Assembly (NCBI RefSeq): GCF_050948175.1
Contig: NW_027490125.1
Location: forward strand, 868,001 to 932,000
Source: Xylocopa sonorina
Lineage: Eukaryota; Arthropoda; Insecta; Hymenoptera; Apidae
Direction: 5' to 3'
DNA length: 64,000 nucleotides
This document shows positions 53,481 through 64,000 of the stretch, piece after piece. Each line of letters begins with the position of its first letter. The first letter of the stretch is position 1. The notes below the pieces were generated by a model that saw only the letters and a program-made list of their open reading frames with translations, did not search any database and was not told where the DNA came from. The position numbers and the translations under genes are program-made.

Positions 53481-56400
53481 GATATAATATTCATTATGGA
53501 GTGTCATGTATACCTCGCATACGCTTCAAATGAATGTAAATGCGACACTTCCTTGCTAGGAAATAGCGTTTGCAGATGTCTACGTATAGAAGCAATAGGA
53601 TTCTAATGCTTCTTAAAACGCGATATCGCAACACATCCCTATGTGTCATGATAAGATATAATATTCATTGCGAAGTGTTATGTATACCTCGTATTCACTT
53701 CAAAAGAATGTAAATGCGACACATCCTTGCTCGGAAATAGCAATTGCAGGTGTCTACGTATCGTAGCAATATAGTTCTAATGCTTCTTAGAACGCGATAT
53801 CGCATTTCATTTCTATGTTTCGTTATATGGTATAAAATTCATTGTGGATTGATATGTATACCTCGTATTCACTTCAATGGAATGTAAATGCGACACTACC
53901 TTGCTATTGAATAGCGTTTCCAGATGCCTACGTATCGTAGCAATAGAGTTCTAATGCTTCGTAAAAAGCGATATCGCATCTCATTTCTATGTTCATGATA
54001 AGATAAAATATTCATTGCGAATTGTCACTTATACCTCGCATACACTTCAAATGAATGTAAATGCGTCACTTCCTTGCTAGGAAATAGCGTTTGTAGATGA
54101 CTACGTATCGAAGGAATAGAGTTCTATTGCTTTTTAAAACGCGATATCGCATCTCAATTCAATGTTTCATGTAAAGATATAATATTCATTACGAAGTGTT
54201 ACGTGTTCCTCGCATACACTTCAAATGAATGTAAATGCGGCACTTTCTTGCTAGGAAATAGCGTTTGCAGATGTCTGCGTATCGAAGCAATAGAGTTCTA
54301 ATGCTTCTTAAAACGCGATATCGCATCTCAATTCTACGTATTATGATAAGATATAATATTCATTGTGTAGTGTTATGTATACCTCGTATTCACTTCAATA
54401 GAATGTAAATGCAACACTTGCTTGCTAGAAAGTAGCGTTTGCAGATGTCTACGTATCGAAGCAATAGAGTTCTAATGCTTCTTAAAACGCCATATCGCAT
54501 CTCATTTCTATGTTTTATGATAAGATATAATATTCATTGCGAATTGTCACTTATACATCGCATACACTTCAAATGAATGTAAATGCGTCACTTGCTTGCT
54601 AGGAAATAGCGTTTGTAGATGTCTACGTATCGAAGGAATAGAGTTCTAGTGCTTTTTAACACGCGATATCGCATTTCAATTCAATGTTTCATGTTAAGAT
54701 ATAATATTCATTACGAAGTGTTATATGTTCCTCGCATACACTTCAAAAGATTGTAAATGCGACACTTCCTTGCTAGGAAATAGCGTTTGCAGATGTCTGC
54801 GTATCGAAGTAATAGAGTTCTAATGCATCTTAAATCGCGATATCGCATTTCAATTCAATGTTTCATGTTAAGATATAATATTCATTACGAAGTGTTATAT
54901 GTTCCTCGCATACACTTCAAAAGATTGTAAATGCGACACTTCCTTGCTAGGAAATAGCGTTTGCAGATGTCTGCGTATCGAAGCAATAGAGTTCTAATGC
55001 ATCTTAAATCGCGAAATCGCATCCCATTTCTGTTTTGCGATAAGATGTAATATTCATTGTGGAGTGTTATGTATACCTCGTATTCACTTCAAAGGAATGT
55101 AAATGCGACACTTGCTTTCTGTTAACTGTCGTTCCCAGATATCTACGTTTCGCAGCAATAGGGTTCTAATGCTTTTTAAATCGCGATGTCGCATCTCAAT
55201 CCTATGTTTCATGATAAGATATAATATTCATTGTGGTGTGTCATGTATACCTCGTATTCTCTTCAAAAGAATGTAAATACGACACTTCCTTGTTAGGGAA
55301 TAGCGTTTGCCAATGTCTACGTATCGTAGCAATAGAGTTCCAATGTATCTTAAAACGCGATATCGCATCACATTTCTATGTTTCATGATAAGATATAATG
55401 TTCATTGTGGAGTGTCATGTATACCTCGTAATCTCTCCAAAAGAATGTAAATACGACACTTCCTTGCTAGGGAATAGCGTTTGCAGATGTCTACGTATCG
55501 AAGAAATAGAGTTTTATGCTTCTTAAATCCCGATATCGCATCTCATTTCTATGTTTCATGATAAGATATAATATTCATTGTGGAGTGTTATGTATACCTA
55601 GTATTCACTTCAAAAGAATGTAAATGCGACACTTCCTTGCTAGGAAATAGCGTCTGCAGATATCTACGCATCGTAGCAATAGAGTTCCAATGCTTTTTTA
55701 AACGCGATATCGCATCTCATTTCTATGGTTCATGATAAGATATAATATTCATTGTGGAGTGTTATGTATACCCCGTATTCACTTCAAAAGAATGTAAATG
55801 CGACACTTCCTTCCTAGTAAATAGCGTCTGCAGACATCTACGTAGCAATAGAGTACTAATGCTTCTTAAAACGAGATATCGCATCTCATTTCTATGTTTC
55901 ATGATAAGATATAATATTCATTGCGAAGTGTCACTTATACCTCGCATACACTTCAAATGAATGTAAATGCGACACTTCCTTACTAGCAAGTAGCATTTGC
56001 AGTTGTCTCCGTATCGAAGCAATAGGGTTCTTATGCTTCTTAAAACGCGATATCGCATCACATGTCTATGTTTCATGATAAGACATAATATTCATTGTGG
56101 ACTGTTGTGTATACCTCGTACTCACTTCAAAACATTGTAAATGCGACACTTCCTTCCTAGGAAATAGCGTCTGTAGATGTCTACGTATCGAAGCAATAGA
56201 GTTCTAATGCTTCTTATATCGTCATATCGCATCTCATTTCTATGTTTCATTATAAGATATAATGTTCATTATGAAGTGTCAGGTATACCTCGCATACACT
56301 CCAAATGAATGTAAATGCGACACTTCCTTGCTTGGAAATAGCGTTTGCAGATGTCTACGTATCGAAGCAACAGAGTTCTAATGCTTCTTAAAGCGCGATA

Positions 56401-57897
56401 TTGCACTTCATTTCTATGTTTCATTATAAGATATAATATTCATTGCGGAGTGTCATGTATACCTCGCATACACTTCAAATGAATGTAAATGCGACACTTC
56501 CTTGCTAGGAAATAGCGTCTGCAGATGTCTATGTATCGTAGAAATAGATTTCTAATGCTTCGTAAAACGCGAATCGATCCTCATTTCTATGTTTCACGAT
56601 AAAATATAATATTCATTGTGGAGTGTTATGTATGCCTCGTCTACACTTCCTAAGAATGTAAATGCGACACTTCCTTGCTAGGAAATATGGTGTGCAGATG
56701 TCTACGAATCATAGCAATAGAGTTGTAATGCTTCTTAAAACGCCATATCGCATCTCATTTCTATGTTTCACAGTAAGATATAATATTCATTGCGAAGTGT
56801 AATGTATACCTCGTGTCCACTTCAAAGGAATGTAAATGCGACACGTCCTTGCTAGGAAATAGCGCTTGCAGATGTCTACGCATCGTAGCATTAGAGTTGT
56901 AATGCTTCTTAAAACTTGATATCGCATCTCATTTCTATGTTTCACAGTAAGATATAATATTCATTATGGAGTGTTATGTATACATCGTATTCACTTCAAA
57001 AGAATGTAAATGCGACACTTCCTAGCTAGGAAATAGCGATTGCAGGAATCTACATATCGTAGCAGTAGTGTTCTAATGATTCTCAAAACGCGATATCGCA
57101 TCACATTTCTATGTTTCACGATAAGATATAATATTCATTGCGAAGTTACGTGTATACCTCGTATTCACTTCAAACGAATGTAAATGCGACACTTCCTTGC
57201 TAGGAAGTAGCGTTTGCAGATGTCTACGTATCGAAGCAATAGGGTTCTAATGCATTTTAAGTCGCGATATCGCATCTCATTTCTATGTTTCATGACAAGT
57301 TATAATTTTCATTGTGGAGTGTTATTTATACATCGCATTCACTTCAAAGGATTGTAAATGCGACACTTCCTTTCTTGGAAATATCTTTTCAAGATGTCTA
57401 CGTATCGAAACAATAGACTTCTAATGCTTCTTAAAACGGGACACCGCATCTCATTTCTATGTATCATGATAAGATATAATATTCACTGCGAAGTGTCATG
57501 TATACCTCGTATTCACTTCAAAAGAATGTAAATGCGACACTTCCTTGCTAGGAAATAGCGTTTGCAGATGTCTACGTATCGTAGCAATAGACTTCTAATG
57601 CTTCTTAAAACGCGATATCGCATCCCATTTCTATGTTTCATAATGAGATATAATATTCATTGCGAAGTGTCACTTATACCTCGCATACACTTCAAATGAA
57701 TGTAAATGCGACACTTCCTTGCTAGGAAATAGCGTTTGCAGATGACTACGTATCATAGCAATAGGGTTCTACAGCTTCTTAAAACGCGATGTCGCATATC
57801 ATTTCTATGTTTCATGATAAGATATAATAATTATTGCGAAATGTCATGTATACCTCGCATACACTTCAAATGAATGTAAATGCGACTCTCCCTTGCT
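53481..57897. repeat. Satellite monomers with short two- and three-monomer duplications
   Basis: 53750-54065 resembles 35960-36276 (offset 17,789 bp; mark TCGTTATATGGTATAAAATTC). 54005-54335 resembles 54527-54857 (522 bp, three monomers; mark GCGAATTGTCACTTATAC). 54674-54830 and 54848-55004 are adjacent near-identical monomers (174 bp). A short monomer near 55839 has lost the bases between CTACGTA and GCAATAGAG. The remainder, about 55.0-57.9 kb, is ordinary monomers without a long partner that I could see. No gene or other element was seen. Confidence 0.82.
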
Positions 57898-58348
57898 AGG
57901 AAATAGCGTCTGCAGATGTCTACGTATCGAAGCAATAGAGATCTACTGCTTCTTAAATCGCCATATCGCATCTCATTTCTATGTTCCATGATAAGATATA
58001 ATATTCATTGTGGGGTATTATGCATACCTCGTACTCACTTCAAAAGAATGCAAATGCGACACTACCTTGCTTTGAAATAGCGTTTGCAGATGACTACGTA
58101 TCGAATCAATAGAGTTCTGATGCTTCTTAAGACGGGATATCGCATCCCATGTCTATGTCTCGTGATAAGATATAATATTCATTGTGGAGTGTTATGTATA
58201 CCACGTATTCACTTCAAAAGAATGTAATTGCGACACTTCCTTGTTAGGAAATAGCGTTTCCAGATATCTACGTATCGTAGCAATAGAGTTCTAATGCTTC
58301 TGAAAGCGCAATATCGCATCTCATTTCTATGTTGCATGATAAGATATA
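57898..58348. repeat. Block B', first part; copy of 30030-30480
   Basis: Colinear with 30030-30480 at 27,868 bp. All rare forms listed for that entry are present, including TGTGGGGTATTATGC near 58011 and TCTGAAAGCGCAATATC at 58299. The match fades at about 58335, where GTTGCATGATAAG replaces GTTTCATGATAAG. Confidence 0.85.
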
Positions 58349-60924
58349 ATATTCGTTGTGGAGTGTCATGTATACCTCGTATTCACTTCAATAGAATGTA
58401 AATGCGACACTTCTCTGCTATTAAATAGCGATTGCAGATGTCTACGTATCGTAGCAACAGAGTTCTAAAGCTTCACAGAACAAGATGTCGCATCTCATTT
58501 CTATGTTTCATGATAAGATATAATATTCATTGGGAAGTGTCATGCATACCTCGTAATCACTTCAAAATAATGTAATGCTACACTTCCTTGCTAGGAAATA
58601 GCGTTGGCAGATGTCTACGTATCGAAGCAATATTATTCTAATGCTTCCTAAATCGCTGTATCGCATCTTATTTCTATGTTTCATGATAAGATATAATATT
58701 CATTGTGTAGTGTTTGTATACGTCGTATTCCCCTCAACAGAATGTAAATGCGACACTTCCTTCCTAGGAAATAGCGTTTGCAGATATCTACGTATCGAAG
58801 CAGGAGAGTTCTATTGATCCTTAAAACGCGAAATCATATCTCATTGCCATGTCTCATGATAAGGTATAATATTCATTGCGAAGTGTCATGTATACCTCGC
58901 ATACACATCAAATGAATGCAAATGCGACACTTCCATGCTAGGAAATAGCGTTTGCAGATGTCTACGTATCGTAGAAGTAGAGTTCTAATTCTTCTTAAAA
59001 CGCGATATAGCATCTCATTTCTATGCTTCATGATAAGATATAATATTCATTGTGGAGTGTTATGCATACCTCCTATTCACTTCAAAAGAATGTAAATGCG
59101 ACACTTCCTTGCTAGAAAATAGCGTTTGCAGATGTCTACGTATCGAAGCAATAGGGTTCTAATGCTTCTCAAAACGCTATATCGCATCCCATTTCTATGT
59201 TTCATGTTAAGATATAATATTCATAGCGAATTGTCATGTATACCACGCATACACTTCAAATGAATGTAAATGCGACACTTCCTTTCTAGGAAACTACGTT
59301 TCCAGATGTCTACTCTTAGAAGCAATAGAGTTCTAATGTTTCTTGAAACGCGATATTGCATCCCATTTCTATGGTTCATGATAAGATATAATATTCATTG
59401 CGAATTGTCATGTATACCTCGCGTTCTCTTCAAATGAATGAAAATGCTACACCTCCTAGCTTGGTAATAGCGTTTGCAGATGTCTACGTATCGAAGCAAT
59501 AGGGTTCTAGTTCTTCTAAAAACGAGATATCGCATCTCATTTCTATTTCTCATGATAAGATGTACTATTCATTGCGAAGTGTTATGAATACCTCGTATTC
59601 ATCTCAAAAGAATGTAAATGCGATACTTCCATGCTACGAAATAGCGTTTTGCAGATATCTACGTATCGAAGCAATAGAGTTCTGATGCTTCTTAAAACGC
59701 GATATCGCATCTCATTTCTATGGTTCATGATAAGATATAGTATACAATGCGAAGTGTTATGTATATCTCGTCTACACTTCAAAAGAATGTAAATGCGGCA
59801 CTTCCTTGCTAGAACGATGCGTTTGCATATGTCTCCGTATCGAAGCAATAGAGATTTAATGCTTCTTAAATCGCGATATCGCATCTCATTTGTATGCATC
59901 ATGATAAGATACATTATTCATTGTGCAGTGTTAAGTATACCTCGCGTACACCTCAAATGAATATAAATGCGACACATCCTTGCTAGGGTATAGCGATGGC
60001 AGATTTCTACGTATCGAAGCAACAGTGTTCTAGTACTTCTTAAAACGAGATATCGCATCTCAATTCAATGTTTCATGGTAAGATATAATATTCATTGCGA
60101 ATTGTATTGTGTACCTCGCATACGCTTCAAATGAATGTAAATGCGACACTTCCTTGCTAGGAAATAGCGTTTGGAGATGTCTACGTAACAATGCAATAGA
60201 GTTCTAATGCTTCTTACATTGCTATATCGCATCTCATTTCTATGTTTCACGATAAGATAACATAGACATTGTGCAGTGTCATGTATACCTCGTATTCACC
60301 TCAAAAGAATGTAAATGCGACACTTCCTTGCTTTGAAATTGCGTTTGCAGATGTCTACGTATCGCACCAATAGAGTTCTATTGCTTTTTAAATTGCGATA
60401 ACGCTCCTCATTTCTATGTTTCATGATGAGATATAATATTCATTGTGGAGTGTCATGTATATCTCGTATTCACTTCAAGAGAATGTAAATGCGACACTTC
60501 CTTGCTGGGAAATAGCGTTTCCAGATGTCTACGTATCGAAACAATAGAGTTCTAATGCTTCTTAGAACGAGATGTCGCATCATATTTCTATGTTTCATGA
60601 TAAGATATAATATTCATTGCGAAGTGTCAAGTATACACCGTATGCACTTCAGAAGAATGTAACTGCGACACTTCCTCGCTAGGAAATAGCGTTTGCATAT
60701 GTCTATATATCGAAGCAATAAAGCTCTAATGATTCTTAAAACGAAATACCGCATCTCATTCCTATGTTTCATGATAAGATGTAATATTCATTGCGAAGTG
60801 TCATCTATACCTCGTTTTCACATCAAAAGAATGTAAATGCCACTCTTCCTTCCTGGGAAATAGCGTTTTCTGATGTCTACCTATCGATGCAATAGGGTTC
60901 TAATGCTTATTTAATCGCGATATC
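58349..60924. repeat. Ordinary satellite monomers
   Basis: About 15 monomers, mixed variant types. The two reverse-strand frames here stay open for 110 codons (59582-59914) only because several consecutive monomers have 174-bp spacing and lack stops. No gene, RNA or mobile element was seen. Confidence 0.8.
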
Positions 60925-61690
60925 GAATCTCATTTCTATGTTTCGTGATAAGGTATAATTTTCATTGTGGAGTGCTATGTATACCGCGTATTCACTTCAA
61001 AAGAATGTAAATGCGACACTTCCCTGCCAGGATATAGCGTTTGCAGATGTCTATGTATCGTAGCAATAGTGTTCTAATGATTCTTATATCGCTATATCGC
61101 ATCCTATTTCTATGTTTCATGATAAGACATAATATTCAATGCGGAGTGTCATGTATTCCTCATATTCACTTCAAAAGAATGTAAATGCGACACTTCCATA
61201 CTAGGAAATAGCGTTTGCAGATGTCTCCGTATCGAAGCAATAGGGTTCTAATGCTTCTTAAATCGCGATATAGAATCTCGTTTCTATGTTACGTGATAAG
61301 GTATAATTTTCATTGTGGAGTGCTATGTATACCGCGTATTCACTTCAAAAGAATGTAAATGCGACACTTCCTTGCCAGGATATAGCGTTTGCAGATGTCT
61401 ATGTATCGTAGCAATAGTGTTCTAATGATTCTTATATCGCTATATCGCATCCTATTTCTATGTTTCGTGATAAGACATAATATTCAATGCGGAGTGTCAT
61501 GTATTCCTCATATTCACTTCAAAAGAATGTAAATGCGACACTTCCATGCTAGGGAATAGCGTTTGCAGATGTCTCCGTATCGAAGCAATAGGGTTCTAAT
61601 GCTTCTTAAATCGCGATATAGAATCTCGTTTCTATGTTACGTGATAAGGTATAATTTTCATTGTGGAGTGCTATGTATACCGCGTATTTA
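60925..61690. repeat. Dimeric (348-bp) higher-order repeat, a little over two units
   Basis: The pair consisting of a GATAAGGTATAATTTTCATTG monomer and a GACATAATATTCAATGCGG monomer repeats with a 348-bp period. GAATCTC-containing starts stand at 60925, 61273 and 61621, and TGGAGTGCTATGTATACCGC follows each. Block B at 31.1-31.4 kb has the pair only once, so the amplification is specific to this side. Units are almost identical, which makes this one of the youngest events in the window. Confidence 0.88.
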
Positions 61691-63793
61691 CTTCAAAAGA
61701 ATGTAAATGCAACGCTTCCTTGCTAGGAAATAGCGTTTGCAGATGTCTACGTATCGTAGATATATAGTTCTAATGCTTCATAATACGAGATATCGCATCT
61801 CATTCCTATGTTTCATGAGAAGGTATAATATTCATTGTGGAGTGTTATGTATGCCTCGCATTCACTTCAAAAGATTGTAAATGCGACACTTCCTTGCTAG
61901 GAATTAGCGTCTGAAGATGTCTACGTACCGAAGCAATAGAGTTCTAATGCTTCTTAAAACGCGAAATCGATCCTCATTTCTATGTTTCATGATAAGATAT
62001 AATATTCGTTGTGGAGTGTTATGTATACCTCGTATTCACTTCAAAACATTGTAAATGCGACACTTCCTTGCTAGTAAATAGCGTTAGCATATGTCTACGT
62101 ATCGATGCAATAGATTTCTAGTCGTTCTTAAATCGCGATATTGCATCTCATTTCTGTGATTCATGATAAAATAAAATATTCAGTGCGATGTGTCTTGTAT
62201 ACCTTGCATACGCTTCAAATGGATGTAAATGCGAGACTTCCTTGATAGAAAATAGCGATGGCAGATGTCTATGTATCGAAGCAACAAAGTTCTAATGATT
62301 CTTAAAACGAGATATCGCATCTCATTTTAATGTTTTATGATATGATATAATATTCATTGCGAAGTGTCATGTACACTTCGTATTCACTTCAAAAGAATGT
62401 AAATGCGGCACTTCCTAGCTAGGAAGTAGCGTTTGCAGATGTCTACGTATCGAAGCAATGGTGTTATAATGCTTGTTAAATCGCCATATCGCATCTCATT
62501 TCTATGTTTCATAATATGATATAATACTCATTGCGAATTGTCATGTATAACACACATAGGCTTCAAATGAATGTAAATGCGACACTACCTTGCTGGGAAA
62601 TAGCGTTACCAGATGTCTACGTATCGAGGCAATAGTGTTCTAATGCTTCTTAAATCGCCATACCGCATCTCATTTCTATGTCTCATGATTAGATATAATA
62701 TTCATTGCGAAGTGTTATTTATACCTCGTATTCCTTTCACAAGAATGTAAATGCAACCCTTCCTTGCACGGAAATAGTGTTTGCAGGTGTCTAAGTATCG
62801 ATGCAATAGAGTTCTGATTCCTCTTAAAACGCGATATAGCATCTCATTCCTATGTCTCATGATTAGATATAATATTCATTGCGAAGTGCTATGTATTTCT
62901 TGGCAACGCTTCAAATGAATGTAAATGCGACACTTCCTTGCTAGGAAATAACGATTGCAGATGTCTACGAATCGTAGCAATAGAGATCTAATGCTTCTTA
63001 AATCGCGATATCGCATCTCATTTCTATGTTTCATGATAAGATATAATGTTAATTAGCAAGTGTCATGTATACCTCGCATACTCTTCAAATGAATGTAAAT
63101 GCGACACTTCCGTGCGAGGAAATAGCGTTTGCAGAAGTCTACGTATCGAAGCAATAGAGTTCTAATGCTTCTTAAATCGCAAAATCGCATCTCATTTCTA
63201 TGTTTCATGATAAGATATAATATACATTGTGCACTGTTATGTATACCTCGTATTTACTTCAAACGAATGTAAATGCGACATTTCCTTGCTAGGAAGTAGC
63301 GTTTTCAGTTGACTACGTATCGAAGCAATAGAGTTCTAATGCTTCTTAAACAGCGATGTGGCATTTCATTTCTTTGTTTCGTGATAAGGTACAACAATCA
63401 TCGTGGAGTGTTATGTATACCCCGTATTCACATCAAAAGAATGCAAATGCGACACGTGCTTCCTACGAAATAGCGCTAGCAGATGTCTACATATCGAAGC
63501 AATAGAATTCTAACGCGTCTTAAAACGCGATATCGCATCTCATTTCAATGTTTCATGATAAGATATAATATTCATTGTGGAGTGTTGTGTACACCTCGTA
63601 TTCACTTCAACAGATTGTAAATGCGACACTTCCATCCTAGGTAATAGCGTTTGCAGATGTCTACGTGTCGTAGCAAAAGAGTTTTAATGCTTCTTAAATC
63701 GTCGTATCGCATCTCATTTCTATGTTTCATGATAAGATATAGTAATCATTGTGCAGTGTTATGTATACCCCGTAATCACATCAAATGAATGTA
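61189..63793. repeat. Block B', second part; copy of 31060-33490
   Basis: Colinear with 31060-33490 at offset 30,129 and then 30,303 bp; the change is the dimer amplification just described. The copy ends at about 63793. In block B the following sequence leads into C1. Here it is instead a monomer with GACTACGTACCGTAGCTTTAG, so no third copy of C starts inside the window. Confidence 0.9.
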
Positions 63794-64000
63794 AATACGA
63801 CACTTCCTTGCTAGGAAATAGCGTTTGCAGATGACTACGTACCGTAGCTTTAGAATTCTAATGCATCTCAAAACGCGATATCGCATCTCATTTCTATGTT
63901 TCATTATAAGACATAATATTTATTACGAAGTGTCATGTATACCTCGTATTCCTTTCAAGGAATGTAAATGCGACACTTCCTTGCTAGGAAATAGCGTTTG
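63794..64000. repeat. Satellite monomers cut by the window end
   Basis: Just over one monomer of ordinary type with a shortened TTTCAAGGAATG segment near 63953. The array clearly continues beyond the window. Confidence 0.85.

Larger units (their letters stand above)
1..64000. repeat. Satellite DNA array, ~174-bp monomer, about 368 head-to-tail copies
   Basis: The same ~174-bp unit runs from the first base to the last without interruption and without inversion. Landmarks recur in fixed order in each unit: TGATAAGATATAATATTCAT, then TGTAAATGCGACACTTCC, then TTGCTAGGAAATAGCGTTTG, then CAGATGTCTACGTATCG, then TTCTAATGCTTCTTAAAACG, then GCGATATCGCATCTCATTTC. The spacing between equivalent landmarks is 173 or 174 bp (for example 57481 to 57655). 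A hand-made consensus has 62 G+C of 174 positions. Unrelated monomers differ at roughly 10-20% of positions by eye, while copies inside recent duplications are nearly identical. Length, head-to-tail order and lack of genes fit centromeric or pericentromeric heterochromatin of a eukaryote. That location is inference: nothing in the sequence proves kinetochore function. Both window ends cut through the array. Confidence 0.98.

Noticed and set aside
59582..59914. 110-codon open frame on the minus strand, the longest I considered.
   Set aside because: It spans two monomers and repeats itself with a 58-residue period because 174 bp is 58 codons. The same frame is partly open throughout the array with random stops. 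There is no recognisable domain, no promoter or splice context, and no unique sequence.
1..64000. CRISPR-like appearance of evenly spaced repeats.
   Set aside because: The whole 174-bp unit repeats, with no unique spacers between short conserved repeats, and there are no cas genes.
1..64000. TATAAT within GATAAGATATAATATTC as a bacterial -10 or TATA promoter.
   Set aside because: It is part of the AT-rich monomer, present in every unit, with no partner element at a fixed distance and no gene downstream.
1..64000. Alpha satellite, Arabidopsis 180-bp or grass centromere repeat identity.
   Set aside because: The monomer length is similar, but the sequence landmarks do not match any of these as I know them, so no name is assigned.
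1..64000. tRNA or rRNA gene within the monomer.
   Set aside because: No cloverleaf-compatible segment with A and B box motifs and no rRNA-like conserved stretch was seen in the consensus; the check was by eye only.

Overview
The whole 64-kb window is one uninterrupted array of a tandemly repeated satellite DNA. The monomer is about 174 bp (many copies 173 bp), all copies lie in the same orientation, and roughly 368 monomers fit in the window. I see no protein-coding gene, RNA gene, transposable element, CRISPR array, microsatellite tract or unique-sequence island. This is eukaryotic, heterochromatin-type DNA, of the kind found at centromeres, pericentromeres or subtelomeres. The taxon cannot be named from the sequence: the monomer does not match alpha satellite, Arabidopsis 180-bp, CentO or CentC repeats as I know them. 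A consensus assembled by eye has about 36% G+C and about nine CpG sites per monomer. That is more CpG than base composition predicts and argues against a heavily CpG-methylated germline such as a vertebrate's.

Layout, left to right. 1-2420: diverged monomers whose variant types recur near 20.5-22.5 kb. 2421-11980 and 11981-20845: a very recent large tandem duplication. The left copy is 9,560 bp. The right copy is 8,865 bp because exactly four monomers (695 bp) were lost at 18990-18993. The copies differ at only a handful of bases that I could find. 20846-22600: monomers with a loose five-monomer (870-bp) period. 22759-22783: a 25-bp insertion that does not derive from the satellite. 26.2-28.6 kb: a patchwork including two further, older copies of material from 3.2-4.25 kb. 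30.0-33.5 kb (block B) recurs at 57.9-63.8 kb (block B'). 33431-41970 (block C1) recurs as 42456-53480 (block C2), with nested two-, four-, eight- and thirteen-monomer gains and losses. 53.5-57.9 kb: ordinary monomers plus short two- and three-monomer duplications.

There are no genes to work together. The biology is in how the array evolves. Nearly every duplication and deletion is a whole number of monomers (348, 522, 695, 870, 1043, 1390, 1739, 2622 bp), which is the signature of in-register unequal exchange or replication-based copying. Each monomer carries a perfect 10-bp palindrome, and a common variant creates a second short dyad. Short open reading frames of 60-110 codons on both strands are by-products of a 174-bp (58-codon) repeat with few stops and should not be annotated as genes.
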